A stretch of 32,238 nucleotides of DNA from Bacillota bacterium (GCA_009778185.1 WRKG01000292.1:1-32238); one strand, 5' to 3'. Positions 8,154 through 15,281 are shown, counted from the stretch's first letter. Notes: generated by a model from the sequence alone, not told the origin. Translations and numbers: made by a program.

Positions 8154-8187
8154 TTGACTTATATATATATATATATATATATATAAT
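8154..8187 (+). promoter_or_regulatory. candidate promoter with TA-repeat spacer
   Basis: TTGACT at 8154-8159 resembles a -35 box and TATAAT at 8182-8187 is a perfect -10 box. The 22-nt spacer between them consists almost entirely of TA units, and spacing depends on the repeat number. Transcription would start about 90 nt before the gene at 8284. The 22-nt spacer is longer than the usual 16-18, although TATATA words inside the repeat could serve as alternative -10 boxes. Confidence 0.5.
8160..8185. repeat. (TA)13 dinucleotide repeat
   Basis: Thirteen uninterrupted TA units, prone to slipped-strand change in length. It lies between the promoter boxes described for 8154-8187. Confidence 0.9.
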
Positions 8188-8283
8188 GGATATTACACGG
8201 TTTTTGCAAAATTTTACGTGATAACAAAAATATGACTTTTTATGCGAGTATCTCGCAATTATTAGAAAGGGAGTGATTATCTA

Positions 8284-9078
8284 ATGTACAAAACCAACGA
8301 AATTACACCATTACTCAAAAAAATTTTTGACGAACATGGTTATAGTGTTTTGAACAATGCACAAATTTTTGTCTCTTTAATTAGGGATTACTTATCCGAA
8401 AAAGGCTACAAAAAAGAGGCTGCTATTTTAGCTGAAATTTATTCTATCGTGTCAATCGGTAAAAGATTATACGAAAATCGGCAAACTTCACAGACAAATC
8501 AAGAAAAAGCTGCCAAACAAATTTTGAACGAATTACGTAGCAACTACGATGAAGAAACGGCTGAATTTGCTGTAATGTCTGTTACTGGTGCTTTGAACTG
8601 GCAACTTTCAATTTCGGCTCATGAACAGGAAAATAAAAAGCCTTTCTTTGGTGGCTTGTTTGGCGAAAAAACAAAAAAACAAAATTCAAGTAACTCAAAT
8701 TCAAGCAACACTAAAAGCCCTGCCAATATGCCAAGTAAAAATAACCGTACCATTGAGTTGACATTCTCATGTCCGCCTGAAATGGGCGGCTCAACGAAAC
8801 AATCCAATAATACTTCTTGGGTTCATGCAAATTGCGGCAATAACGCTACTTTATTACTTGACCTTGACAACTGGAATATTGTATGTCCAGCCTGTGGGAA
8901 AAAAAGCCTGTGTACTAGCTGGGAATATGACGGAACAGCATACTCCATGAAAGTAACAGGAGAAAATGCTACAGGAAACTTCCAAAAAATTAAACACGGT
9001 TTCATAACGTATGCACTTGCAGATTTGTTGCCAAATTCTCTTGACGAGGTAGCCAATTTTGTTAATGCAGTAAAATAA
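8284..9078 (+). CDS. helical-domain / zinc-ribbon fusion protein, unknown function
   Basis: Encodes 264 aa. Residues 1-110 are predicted all-helical (ITPLLKKIFDEHGY, then LLNELR-type helices ending in EETAEFAVMSVTGALNW). This resembles small N-terminal adaptor or effector-associated helical domains in general character only. A polar linker follows (about 115-155, rich in Ser/Asn/Lys). The C-terminal domain has single C and H positions in SWVHANCGN, then CPACGKKSLCTSWEYDG, and ends HGFITYALADLLPNSLDEVANFVNAV. That end aligns with the zinc-ribbon proteins at 9910, 10250 and 10697 by the W-x-H...C..C...W-x-Y pattern and the C-terminal helix. AAGGGAG precedes the ATG. It is the first gene of the locus behind the TA-repeat promoter. 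Confidence 0.75.
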   Translation: MYKTNEITPLLKKIFDEHGYSVLNNAQIFVSLIRDYLSEKGYKKEAAILAEIYSIVSIGKRLYENRQTSQTNQEKAAKQILNELRSNYDEETAEFAVMSVTGALNWQLSISAHEQENKKPFFGGLFGEKTKKQNSSNSNSSNTKSPANMPSKNNRTIELTFSCPPEMGGSTKQSNNTSWVHANCGNNATLLLDLDNWNIVCPACGKKSLCTSWEYDGTAYSMKVTGENATGNFQKIKHGFITYALADLLPNSLDEVANFVNAVK

Positions 9079-9122
9079 TCATAGTCAATTTAGGCTTATA
9101 AACATTAAAAAGGAGTGGAAAT

Positions 9123-9899
9123 ATGACACGTAATCAAGCACCACAAGTTTCAATTCAAGAAAGTTTGCAGTACGTAGACGATGCTTTTCAATTTGTTGTC
9201 ATCGCTTTGGAAAAACTGGAGGCTTGTCTGGAAATTGAGCGAACTGGAAATTGTAATCTAAAAACAACGGCGGTAGGTAAAAATTTAGATTTTCATGACG
9301 ATATAGCTGTTCCGCCTACTGAACAAAAATTGCACGCTGAATTAGAAAATCAGTGCATAGGATTATTTATGCAATCCAAAAGTTTAGAAAAAGTCGGTAA
9401 ACAGGATTTTGACAAAGCAGTTAAATATTTTCTTAATGATTTACTATCCTGGTACGGAGGTAGAAAGGATTCTGTTCCTCCAAATGTAGTTGAATGCTAT
9501 TTTTTGCCTATTGCGTTTTCGGTAAGTCAATCGGTCAAAAATATCAACGATATATCCGATGTAATAAAGCAATATGTAGTGGACACTAACAACGATTTTG
9601 AAAAGCTACCCGACGATGTAAAGAAAAAAGCAGTATTAGATGGACATCGTAATTGGGTTTTAGCGGTTGAAAAAGCGGGAGCGTTACAAAAAGAGTACAT
9701 TGAAAGCGGGAAAGCGAACAAACCCTTTGCTTATTCTGCACACAAACGCGGTACTGCAAAAGATGGCTTAAATCGGATATTAAGCTACTTTGTTCAAACG
9801 TACAAAGATCCAAATCCTGTAATTCGGCAAGTTGCTCATGTTATTAAGCAATACTTGCCAGAACAAATTGATGTGGTTACACATTATACTAATAGATAG
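9123..9899 (+). CDS. hypothetical helical protein
   Basis: Encodes 258 aa with a good AAGGAG site before the ATG. No family recognised. There is no signal peptide, membrane segment or cysteine cluster. Predicted mostly helical and charged, with segments such as LQYVDDAFQFVVIALEKLEA near the N-terminus and VIRQVAHVIKQYLPEQ near the C-terminus. It lies 44 nt after the preceding gene and 10 nt before the first zinc-ribbon gene, so it is very likely in the same operon and perhaps a partner of the zinc-ribbon or AAA proteins. Confidence 0.65.
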   Translation: MTRNQAPQVSIQESLQYVDDAFQFVVIALEKLEACLEIERTGNCNLKTTAVGKNLDFHDDIAVPPTEQKLHAELENQCIGLFMQSKSLEKVGKQDFDKAVKYFLNDLLSWYGGRKDSVPPNVVECYFLPIAFSVSQSVKNINDISDVIKQYVVDTNNDFEKLPDDVKKKAVLDGHRNWVLAVEKAGALQKEYIESGKANKPFAYSAHKRGTAKDGLNRILSYFVQTYKDPNPVIRQVAHVIKQYLPEQIDVVTHYTNR

Positions 9900-9909
9900 A
9901 GGTGTAAAT

Positions 9910-10245
9910 ATGGCTACTTATTTTGAATTATATTTTCAATGCCCTGTTTGTATAGCATTAGGTAACACTAACATTCCTACATCTTACTGGGAACACAGTT
10001 CAGACGGCGGAATAATTGAAGTTGGCGATGATGCAAATTATAGATGTAAATCATGCAATCAAAAAGCACACGTTTCAAAATGGCAATATGGTTGCCCTGG
10101 TCACTCGGGCGATAATGGCGAATTAGTTTACAAAGCTGCAAGTCCTCAATCAATGGTAAAAGCATTTGGTATTGCAGCACAAATGTCAGACCAATACAGT
10201 TCTCAGTGGCTTAAAAACTTTATCAACAACCTGGGCGAGTGGTAA
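9910..10245 (+). CDS. zinc-ribbon protein, paralogue 1
   Basis: Encodes 111 aa. The frame is open further upstream, but the ATG at 9910 follows GAGGTG and matches the start of the next paralogue (MATYFELY against MATYYELY). Likely metal ligands: CPVC near residue 11, then W-x-H, GGIIEVGDDANYRCKSC, a histidine and GCPGHS. The C-terminal third is a helix-rich segment (MVKAFGIAAQMSDQYSSQWLK). No signal peptide. Its own domain is repeated in the next two genes and in the C-terminus of the gene at 8284. Zinc binding is inferred from the spacing of Cys and His residues. Confidence 0.75.
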   Translation: MATYFELYFQCPVCIALGNTNIPTSYWEHSSDGGIIEVGDDANYRCKSCNQKAHVSKWQYGCPGHSGDNGELVYKAASPQSMVKAFGIAAQMSDQYSSQWLKNFINNLGEW

Positions 10246-10249
10246 AACT

Positions 10250-10603
10250 ATGGCTACTTATTATGAATTGTATATGCAATGCCCTGTTTGCATAAGTAGG
10301 GGTAACAATAACATTCCTATGTCTAGTTGGGTACATAATTTAGATGGCGGAATAATTGAAGTTGGCGATGACGCAAATTATAGATGTAAACTATGCGGTC
10401 TTACATTACATATTTCATATTGGGCATATGGCTGCCCTAATCATTCGGATGATAATGAAGAAGTAGTTTACAAAGATGCAATAAGACCGCATCATGATAA
10501 ACAATTTGGTTTTATAGCACAACTTGGTATTGCAGCACGACTGTCAGACCAATATAGTGCTCAGTGGCTTAGAAATTTTGTCTACAACATGAGCGATTGG
10601 TAA
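10250..10603 (+). CDS. zinc-ribbon protein, paralogue 2
   Basis: Encodes 117 aa. Very similar to the gene just upstream at both DNA and protein level (shared GGIIEVGDDANYRCK and SDQY(S)QWL segments), so it arose by tandem duplication. Metal-ligand pattern CPVC, W-x-H, CKLC, H, GCPNHS. It carries a short insertion near its C-terminus (IRPHHDKQFGFIAQ). The start lies 4 nt after the previous stop with only a weak GGGCGAG site, which suggests translational coupling. Confidence 0.75.
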   Translation: MATYYELYMQCPVCISRGNNNIPMSSWVHNLDGGIIEVGDDANYRCKLCGLTLHISYWAYGCPNHSDDNEEVVYKDAIRPHHDKQFGFIAQLGIAARLSDQYSAQWLRNFVYNMSDW

Positions 10604-10621
10604 AATCAGCAATGCAAGGCT

Positions 10622-10685
10622 CGCATTCGCTTGTTCGTCTAAACGGATGCGGGCGTATATTTTCTTTATCAATAAAGAAAGGAGG
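10622..10685 (+). promoter_or_regulatory. two hairpins next to the ribosome binding site of the third zinc-ribbon gene
   Basis: First an imperfect stem CGCATTCG / CGGATGCG (10622-10650). Then an inverted repeat TTTCTTTAT (10661-10669) / ATAAAGAAA (10672-10680) whose right arm runs directly into AGGAGGG, the ribosome binding site at about 10680-10685. The arrangement could modulate translation of the gene at 10697 or trim the upstream message; neither is proven. Confidence 0.4.
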
Positions 10686-10696
10686 GAAATAGCAAT

Positions 10697-11140
10697 TTGG
10701 GAACTTGGTCTAAGAAAGAAAAGGACTTGTGGCATAAGTGGCGTAAGGATAAGCTGAGTCCTGTGGTTATGGAGAGTGTTCGTAGGGCGATTGACAGTTC
10801 GTATAACTTAACCTATTACAGACTATATATTCAATGTCCAGTATGTATAGGAATGGGCTATCGAGTACCTTTTACCCATTGGATTCATGGTAATTGTGGT
10901 GGCTATCTTGAAATTGGGGATAATGCCCATTATAGATGTGCAAGATGTTTGCACGAAGATCACGTAGCTTTTTGGGAATATGGATGCCCTTATCATTCGG
11001 GCGGTAACGGAAATTATTTGGTTCATAAAAAGGTTTCCGTTAATTCAATAATTAAAGCACTCGGCATTGCCGTTCAAATGGCTGATTATGGCGGAAGTGT
11101 ATGGATGAAAAAATTTTTAGACAACTTATGGGATTATTAG
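10697..11140 (+). CDS. zinc-ribbon protein, paralogue 3, with N-terminal extension
   Basis: Encodes 147 aa from a TTG start; AAAGGAGGG lies about 11 nt upstream and no ATG is better placed. Residues 1-35 form a basic, probably helical extension (KKEKDLWHKWRKDKL) absent from the other two paralogues. The zinc-ribbon pattern follows: CPVC, WIHGNCGG, EIGDNAHYRCARC, DHVAFWEYGCPYHSG, and a C-terminal helix (IIKALGIAVQMADYGGSVWMKK). The WIHGNCGG version is the closest to the C-terminal domain of the fusion protein at 8284. It is followed 12 nt later by the AAA ATPase gene. Confidence 0.75.
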   Translation: MGTWSKKEKDLWHKWRKDKLSPVVMESVRRAIDSSYNLTYYRLYIQCPVCIGMGYRVPFTHWIHGNCGGYLEIGDNAHYRCARCLHEDHVAFWEYGCPYHSGGNGNYLVHKKVSVNSIIKALGIAVQMADYGGSVWMKKFLDNLWDY

Positions 11141-11152
11141 GAGGATTTTAGC

Positions 11153-13204
11153 ATGACCAAAAAATTTCGTATAAAAATGTTTAATAACGATGGTAATTTT
11201 CCCAAAAATAACCTCGATATATGGGTATCTAGTGATATATACTCTGATTTTGCAAATTTTAACGGAAATGAAATAGACCGACCAGTTTATGTAAAAGTCA
11301 GCACTGCCGCATTGGTTGGCGAAAATATTTTATATGCAATTCTTCAGCCGTCCAACGATGCGGACGAAAATATCGCATATATATCAAAAGACATTGAACA
11401 TAGCACCGATGTATATTTTTTGAATAACGAAGAAGTAACCATTGAACCCATTGAATACGATAATTTCGTCCAAGCGGAACAAGTTACAATCTCGCTTAAA
11501 AGCGAAGAGGTATATTTATGGTCAGCCGAGGAAGTTAGCAATTCTGAAAACTCTGTGTTGACAAATAATAAAATAGTTTTCTTAAATCAAATTATGTGGA
11601 TTAACCCGTTCACCATAAAGCAAAAAACGTTGGCAAAAGTTATTGATATATTTCCACGTAATCCAGATAATCCTAATATTGCTTATCAGACAACAAATAA
11701 AACCAAAATAATCTTTGAGGGATTGCCAGAATCGCAACAAAAAGTAATTGACTTTAACAAAATCGGCGGTTTGAATGACGTTATTATTAAAATTAGAGAG
11801 ATTGTTCAAATACCTCTGCATTTTCCTGAACTTTTGGAAAAATTTGGAATTGTTCCTCCAAGAGGTTTATTGTTGTACGGACCTCCTGGCAACGGAAAAA
11901 CAATGATTGCACGGGCAGTGGCGGACAACATGGGTGCAAGATTTTTCTCTATTGAGGGTTCGCAACTGCTATCAAAATTTGTAGGCGTAGGCGAGCAAAA
12001 ATTGGAAGATTTGTTTAACGATGCTGCCAAAGCAGCAGAAAAAGGAAATGCAATAATCTTTATAGACGAATTGGATTCAATGGCAATGCGAAGAGATAAA
12101 TACGACGTTGAACATAACATAACCATGGTAGGCAGATTATTATCGTTGATGGATGGCATACATTCCAGACGCAATGTATTTGTTATAGGTGCAACAAACA
12201 GGCTAAATACTATAGATTCCGCTTTTCGCCGCCCTGGACGTTTTGAATTAGAGTTTGAAATTCCAAACCCAAACCTAAACGCTAGATACGACATTTTAAC
12301 TAAATATGTAGATATATCCAACAATGAAATTATCGCAAAAGAAGTGGACAACAATTTTTTGTCCCAAATAAGCGAGCTAACAAATGGTTATTCGGGCGCG
12401 GACATAAGTTCGCTGTATCGCCAAGCTGTAATGAACGCTATGCGAAAAGCAATCGACATAGATTCAGTAGGAAAATTGCTACTAAAACACGAAAACGTAA
12501 CTTTAACAAAAGATGATTTTGAAGTTGCAAGAAAAAGCATAACGCCAACATCATTGCGTGGAGTTGATGTTCCGCCAATTAGTACAAGCTGGGACGAAAT
12601 AATTGGTTTATGCGAGCCTAAAGAAAATTTGCTTAAAATACATGATTATTTTTCCGCAAATACAGAGGTTGACACATTTGGTTATAGACCAGATTTCTTA
12701 AATTTAATTTTTAAGGGCGATATAGGTTCAGGCAGAAAAACGCTTGTTAAAGCCTTTGCAACAGGTTTTAACTATGAATTGCTACCGATTGACCTTTTGA
12801 ATTTGTTTACTCTTGGCTATAAAGAAGCATTTAATGCTATTGACGAAACGTTTTTGAAAGCCAAACAAGTTGCACCTTCCATTATATATATTAGCAATCT
12901 GCAAAATATCGACAAAGCGGATTTGTTTTTGCATAAACTTCTCAATAATACAAGACAGCTTAATGCAAGGCACAAAATATTGATAATTGTTGAAATAGAC
13001 AACAAAGGGGATATTCCAAATAATTTAATAGGCTACAAAGCGTTCCAAAAGCCAATCAATTTTGAATGGCAACCCGAAGAGTTATCACAAATATTTGACA
13101 AATATAATGTTGACAACGAAACAGGAGAACATCTCATTAAAGAACATGGAATAACCACCACAGGACATTTAATATCGAAGCTAAAAAATTTGCAATTTCA
13201 ATAA
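11153..13204 (+). CDS. CDC48-like AAA ATPase with degenerate second ATPase domain
   Basis: Encodes 683 aa; AGGAGG precedes the ATG. Residues 1-200 are beta-rich and resemble the CDC48/VAT N-domain arrangement. D1 (about 203-460) is a classical AAA domain: Walker A GPPGNGKT with K249, Walker B IIFIDELD with D305-E306, sensor GATNR, and arginine-finger segment RRPGRFE. D2 (about 475-683) has lost key residues: the Walker A is GDIGSGRKT (522-530), and the Walker B position reads IIYISNL, with S581-N582 in place of Asp-Glu. It therefore probably hydrolyses ATP only through D1. Bacterial CDC48-type proteins are unfoldases or remodellers, often in accessory systems. It is the likely motor of the 8284-14074 locus. 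Substrate unknown. Confidence 0.85.
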   Translation: MTKKFRIKMFNNDGNFPKNNLDIWVSSDIYSDFANFNGNEIDRPVYVKVSTAALVGENILYAILQPSNDADENIAYISKDIEHSTDVYFLNNEEVTIEPIEYDNFVQAEQVTISLKSEEVYLWSAEEVSNSENSVLTNNKIVFLNQIMWINPFTIKQKTLAKVIDIFPRNPDNPNIAYQTTNKTKIIFEGLPESQQKVIDFNKIGGLNDVIIKIREIVQIPLHFPELLEKFGIVPPRGLLLYGPPGNGKTMIARAVADNMGARFFSIEGSQLLSKFVGVGEQKLEDLFNDAAKAAEKGNAIIFIDELDSMAMRRDKYDVEHNITMVGRLLSLMDGIHSRRNVFVIGATNRLNTIDSAFRRPGRFELEFEIPNPNLNARYDILTKYVDISNNEIIAKEVDNNFLSQISELTNGYSGADISSLYRQAVMNAMRKAIDIDSVGKLLLKHENVTLTKDDFEVARKSITPTSLRGVDVPPISTSWDEIIGLCEPKENLLKIHDYFSANTEVDTFGYRPDFLNLIFKGDIGSGRKTLVKAFATGFNYELLPIDLLNLFTLGYKEAFNAIDETFLKAKQVAPSIIYISNLQNIDKADLFLHKLLNNTRQLNARHKILIIVEIDNKGDIPNNLIGYKAFQKPINFEWQPEELSQIFDKYNVDNETGEHLIKEHGITTTGHLISKLKNLQFQ

Positions 13205-13275
13205 ATAGCATTTTTTGCGAAACAAACTTGGAATTTTAACTTTATTTATAATCCATAAGAAAGGAGAATTATTTT

Positions 13276-13362
13276 ATGGACATAGGAACTATATTATTTG
13301 TGGTAGTTTTTGTTGTTGGATGTGGAATATTTGGCGCTTTTTACGCTAGTCGCAAAAAATAA
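13276..13362 (+). CDS. 28-residue membrane peptide
   Basis: Encodes 28 aa with AAGGAG before the ATG. One hydrophobic segment (TILFVVVFVVGCGIFGAF) and a basic tail ASRKK. Its residues 3-28 are identical to the last 26 residues of the next protein, because the DNA is duplicated. It may be a real small membrane peptide or a leftover of the duplication; the intact ribosome binding site favours expression. A TATAAT box lies at 13247-13252 upstream. Confidence 0.45.
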   Translation: MDIGTILFVVVFVVGCGIFGAFYASRKK

Positions 13363-13406
13363 TTTTGTGAAAATGTCGACCAAAAACCAAGAAAGGAGAA
13401 ATATTT

Positions 13407-13592
13407 ATGAATGATAAAATATTAGCTATCGCAGCAATTTTAGGAGCAGCCTTAATAATTGTGATATTTGGTAATTGGATGTTGATTCTTTGGGGTAATG
13501 AGCCTATGGAAATAGGAACTATATTATTTGTGGTAGTTTTTGTTGTTGGATGCGGAATATTTGGCGCTTTTTACGCTAGTCGCAAAAAATAA
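13407..13592 (+). CDS. 61-residue membrane protein with two hydrophobic segments
   Basis: Encodes 61 aa; AAGGAGA upstream. Two hydrophobic segments (about residues 5-30 and 37-56), with the basic tail SRKK at the C-terminus. The second half is the same as the preceding 28-residue peptide. No recognised family. Tiny membrane proteins next to an AAA/zinc-ribbon locus could be anchors or pore-type effectors, but that is speculation. Confidence 0.55.
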   Translation: MNDKILAIAAILGAALIIVIFGNWMLILWGNEPMEIGTILFVVVFVVGCGIFGAFYASRKK

Positions 13593-13636
13593 TTTTGTGA
13601 AAATGCCAACTAAAAACCAAGAAAGGGGAAATTTTT

Positions 13637-13798
13637 ATGAGTGATAAAGGTGCAATGATTGTAAGTATATCGGTCATCTGCCTAATAGTCGGAGCAGTTG
13701 TTGCTTGGTTATTAGGATTCGTGGCAATACAAATTATATTAGCTTTTCTGGCGATTGTTATTGGAATAGCCTATTATCTTTACTCTCTAAAAAAATAA
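13637..13798 (+). CDS. 53-residue membrane protein
   Basis: Encodes 53 aa: MSDKGAMIVSISV, then two hydrophobic stretches (about 8-28 and 30-49), ending YSLKK. AAGGGGA precedes the ATG; this leader is part of the duplicated block shared with the gene at 13407. Same architecture as that gene (short polar N-terminus, two membrane segments, Lys-rich end), so probably a diverged paralogue. Function unknown. Confidence 0.5.
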   Translation: MSDKGAMIVSISVICLIVGAVVAWLLGFVAIQIILAFLAIVIGIAYYLYSLKK

Positions 13799-13831
13799 TT
13801 ATATTAAAATCTCAAATAAAGGATGTGCAAA

Positions 13832-14074
13832 ATGCAACTAAAAGATACGTACGGCAACGTAACAGCCACAATAAACGGCAAAACAATCTGCGAAACTAAA
13901 CGTGGCAACCTATTATATTACATACGTGGCGATAGTATCCAAGACGAATATGGAAACACGGTGTACAAAATCCAAGCCGACAGAATAAGAGATACGCACG
14001 GAAACACCGTTTATTACATACGTGGCGATACCGTCCGCGATGTACATGGGAATGTGCTTTATTTTATCCGATAA
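13832..14074 (+). CDS. 80-residue protein built of 16-residue repeats
   Basis: The start at 13832 is chosen because AAAGGA (13818-13823) lies 8 nt upstream; the ATG at 13823 overlaps that site. After residues 1-24 come three 16-residue units: GNLLYYIRGDSIQDEY (25-40), GNTVYKIQADRIRDTH (41-56) and GNTVYYIRGDTVRDVH (57-72), then a half unit GNVLYFIR. Each unit looks like a beta hairpin, giving a small beta-meander or solenoid. No family recognised. It is the last gene of the accessory locus and could be a scaffold or binding protein. Confidence 0.65.
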   Translation: MQLKDTYGNVTATINGKTICETKRGNLLYYIRGDSIQDEYGNTVYKIQADRIRDTHGNTVYYIRGDTVRDVHGNVLYFIR

Positions 14075-14231
14075 AATAAATTTTGCCAAACAAAAATTTT
14101 ACACACAGCAAAAGTTGTGATAATATGTAAATTAGCTTGATAAGTAAGCAAGCAAAAAGGGCAAAAAGGGCAAAATTTCTAGTTGGAAAGTCAACTATGA
14201 TATAAATCACATCTCAGAAAGGGTTACAAAT

Positions 14232-15206
14232 ATGTATATTTCAGGTTATATTGGCGAAGGGCGTTTTAACGGTCTTCGGGCGGGCGATGAAAAAGTGCTA
14301 ACGCACGTTAATTTCTCGTTTGCGGTGGTAAAAGATGGACTCGGTAGCGTTGCACATTGGCAAAATGCGGATAAAGTTCGCAATTTTATGCAAAACAAGC
14401 AAGGCATAAAGGCAATTTTATCAGTTGGCGGTTGGGGCGCAGGCGGCTTTTCTAATGCTTGCTCCACGCCAGAGGGAATCGAAAATTTGAGCAACTCGTT
14501 AGTGGCAATAATTGACGATTATGGTTTTGACGGAATCGATCTTGACTGGGAATATCCTGGACTCGGCTCGGCAGGAATTGACCATTCGCCAGCCGACAAA
14601 GTCAATTTTACGGCTTGGGTGCAATCTTTGCGGAACAAACTTGGCAAAGACAAGCTAATAACAATGGCAGCAGGAGCAATGCAACGTTGCATCGATAATT
14701 TGGAGATTGACAAATTGGTCAATCTACTGGATTTCTTCAACGTTATGACATACGATATGTGCCACAATAAATACACGTGCCATCACACGGCATTATACGA
14801 ATCTCCCCACAGCAAGAGCATTTGCGGCGACAAAGCAATAAAATTATACGAAGCGGCAGGTGTTCCTTTGGACAAGCTAGTTTTAGGCGGAGCATTTTAT
14901 GCCAGAATTTTCCAAAAAGCAAGCGGCTTAAACACAGAATTTGACGGCGAAGTCCCTACCTGGACAGGCGGCTACGTTGACACAATGGAACGTGCCGAAA
15001 AAGCTGGCGGTGTACAATATGACGAACAAGCCCAAGCTGCATACGCTTTCAACTCCGAAACAAAAGAATACATCACGTTTGACGATGTTCGCTCGCTAAA
15101 GGCAAAATACGATTACGTGAAAAATAGAGGTCTAAAGGGTATTATGTTTTGGGAATATACTTGCGATGACGATAACAGCACATTGCTAAAGGCATTAAAA
15201 GACTGA
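14232..15206 (+). CDS. GH18 family glycosidase (chitinase-like), no signal peptide
   Basis: Encodes 324 aa, a single GH18 TIM barrel. The substrate-binding motif ILSVGGWGAGGFS is followed by the catalytic DGIDLDWEYP with D100, D103, D105 and acid/base E107. Further barrel motifs are FFNVMTYDMCH and, near the end, GIMFWEYTCDD. The family hydrolyses beta-1,4 GlcNAc linkages in chitin or related glycans such as peptidoglycan or N-glycan cores. The protein starts directly with the first barrel strand (MYISGYIGEGRF) and has no signal peptide or membrane segment. It therefore appears cytoplasmic or is exported by a non-standard route. AAAGGG precedes the ATG. Confidence 0.9.
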   Translation: MYISGYIGEGRFNGLRAGDEKVLTHVNFSFAVVKDGLGSVAHWQNADKVRNFMQNKQGIKAILSVGGWGAGGFSNACSTPEGIENLSNSLVAIIDDYGFDGIDLDWEYPGLGSAGIDHSPADKVNFTAWVQSLRNKLGKDKLITMAAGAMQRCIDNLEIDKLVNLLDFFNVMTYDMCHNKYTCHHTALYESPHSKSICGDKAIKLYEAAGVPLDKLVLGGAFYARIFQKASGLNTEFDGEVPTWTGGYVDTMERAEKAGGVQYDEQAQAAYAFNSETKEYITFDDVRSLKAKYDYVKNRGLKGIMFWEYTCDDDNSTLLKALKD

Positions 15207-15257
15207 TTTTTGTGTGTTACACTCGAACAACTTAAAAATAGACTGTTGTAGAAAAAA

Positions 15258-15281
15258 CGGGCGGATATTATCCGCCCCTAC
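15258..15281 (-). repeat. intergenic palindrome, family A
   Basis: CGGGCGGA / TCCGCCC stem followed by CCTAC, so reverse orientation relative to the copy at 15484. Left partner of an inverted pair. Confidence 0.8.

Larger units (their letters stand above)
7646..8283 (+). other. 638-nt AT-rich intergenic region
   Basis: No gene recognised. From left to right it contains the accD terminator (7699-7743), a family A palindrome (7904-7928), a very AT-rich stretch with poly-A and poly-T tracts, a promoter-like region with a TA repeat (8154-8187) and a small GCGAG/CTCGC hairpin (8244-8256) in the presumed leader of the next gene. It marks the boundary between the housekeeping operon and the accessory locus. 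Confidence 0.7.
13276..13651 (+). repeat. direct repeat of about 146 nt, period 230 nt
   Basis: The block at 13276-13421 recurs at 13506-13651 with only about seven or eight differences. It covers the 26 shared codons, the stop, the following spacer, the ribosome binding site of the next gene and that gene's first codons. Recombination between the copies would delete 230 nt and remove the 61-residue gene. Confidence 0.85.

Noticed and set aside
8284-14074. Prophage origin of the accessory locus
   Set aside because: No capsid, tail, portal, terminase, lysis or integrase proteins are encoded.
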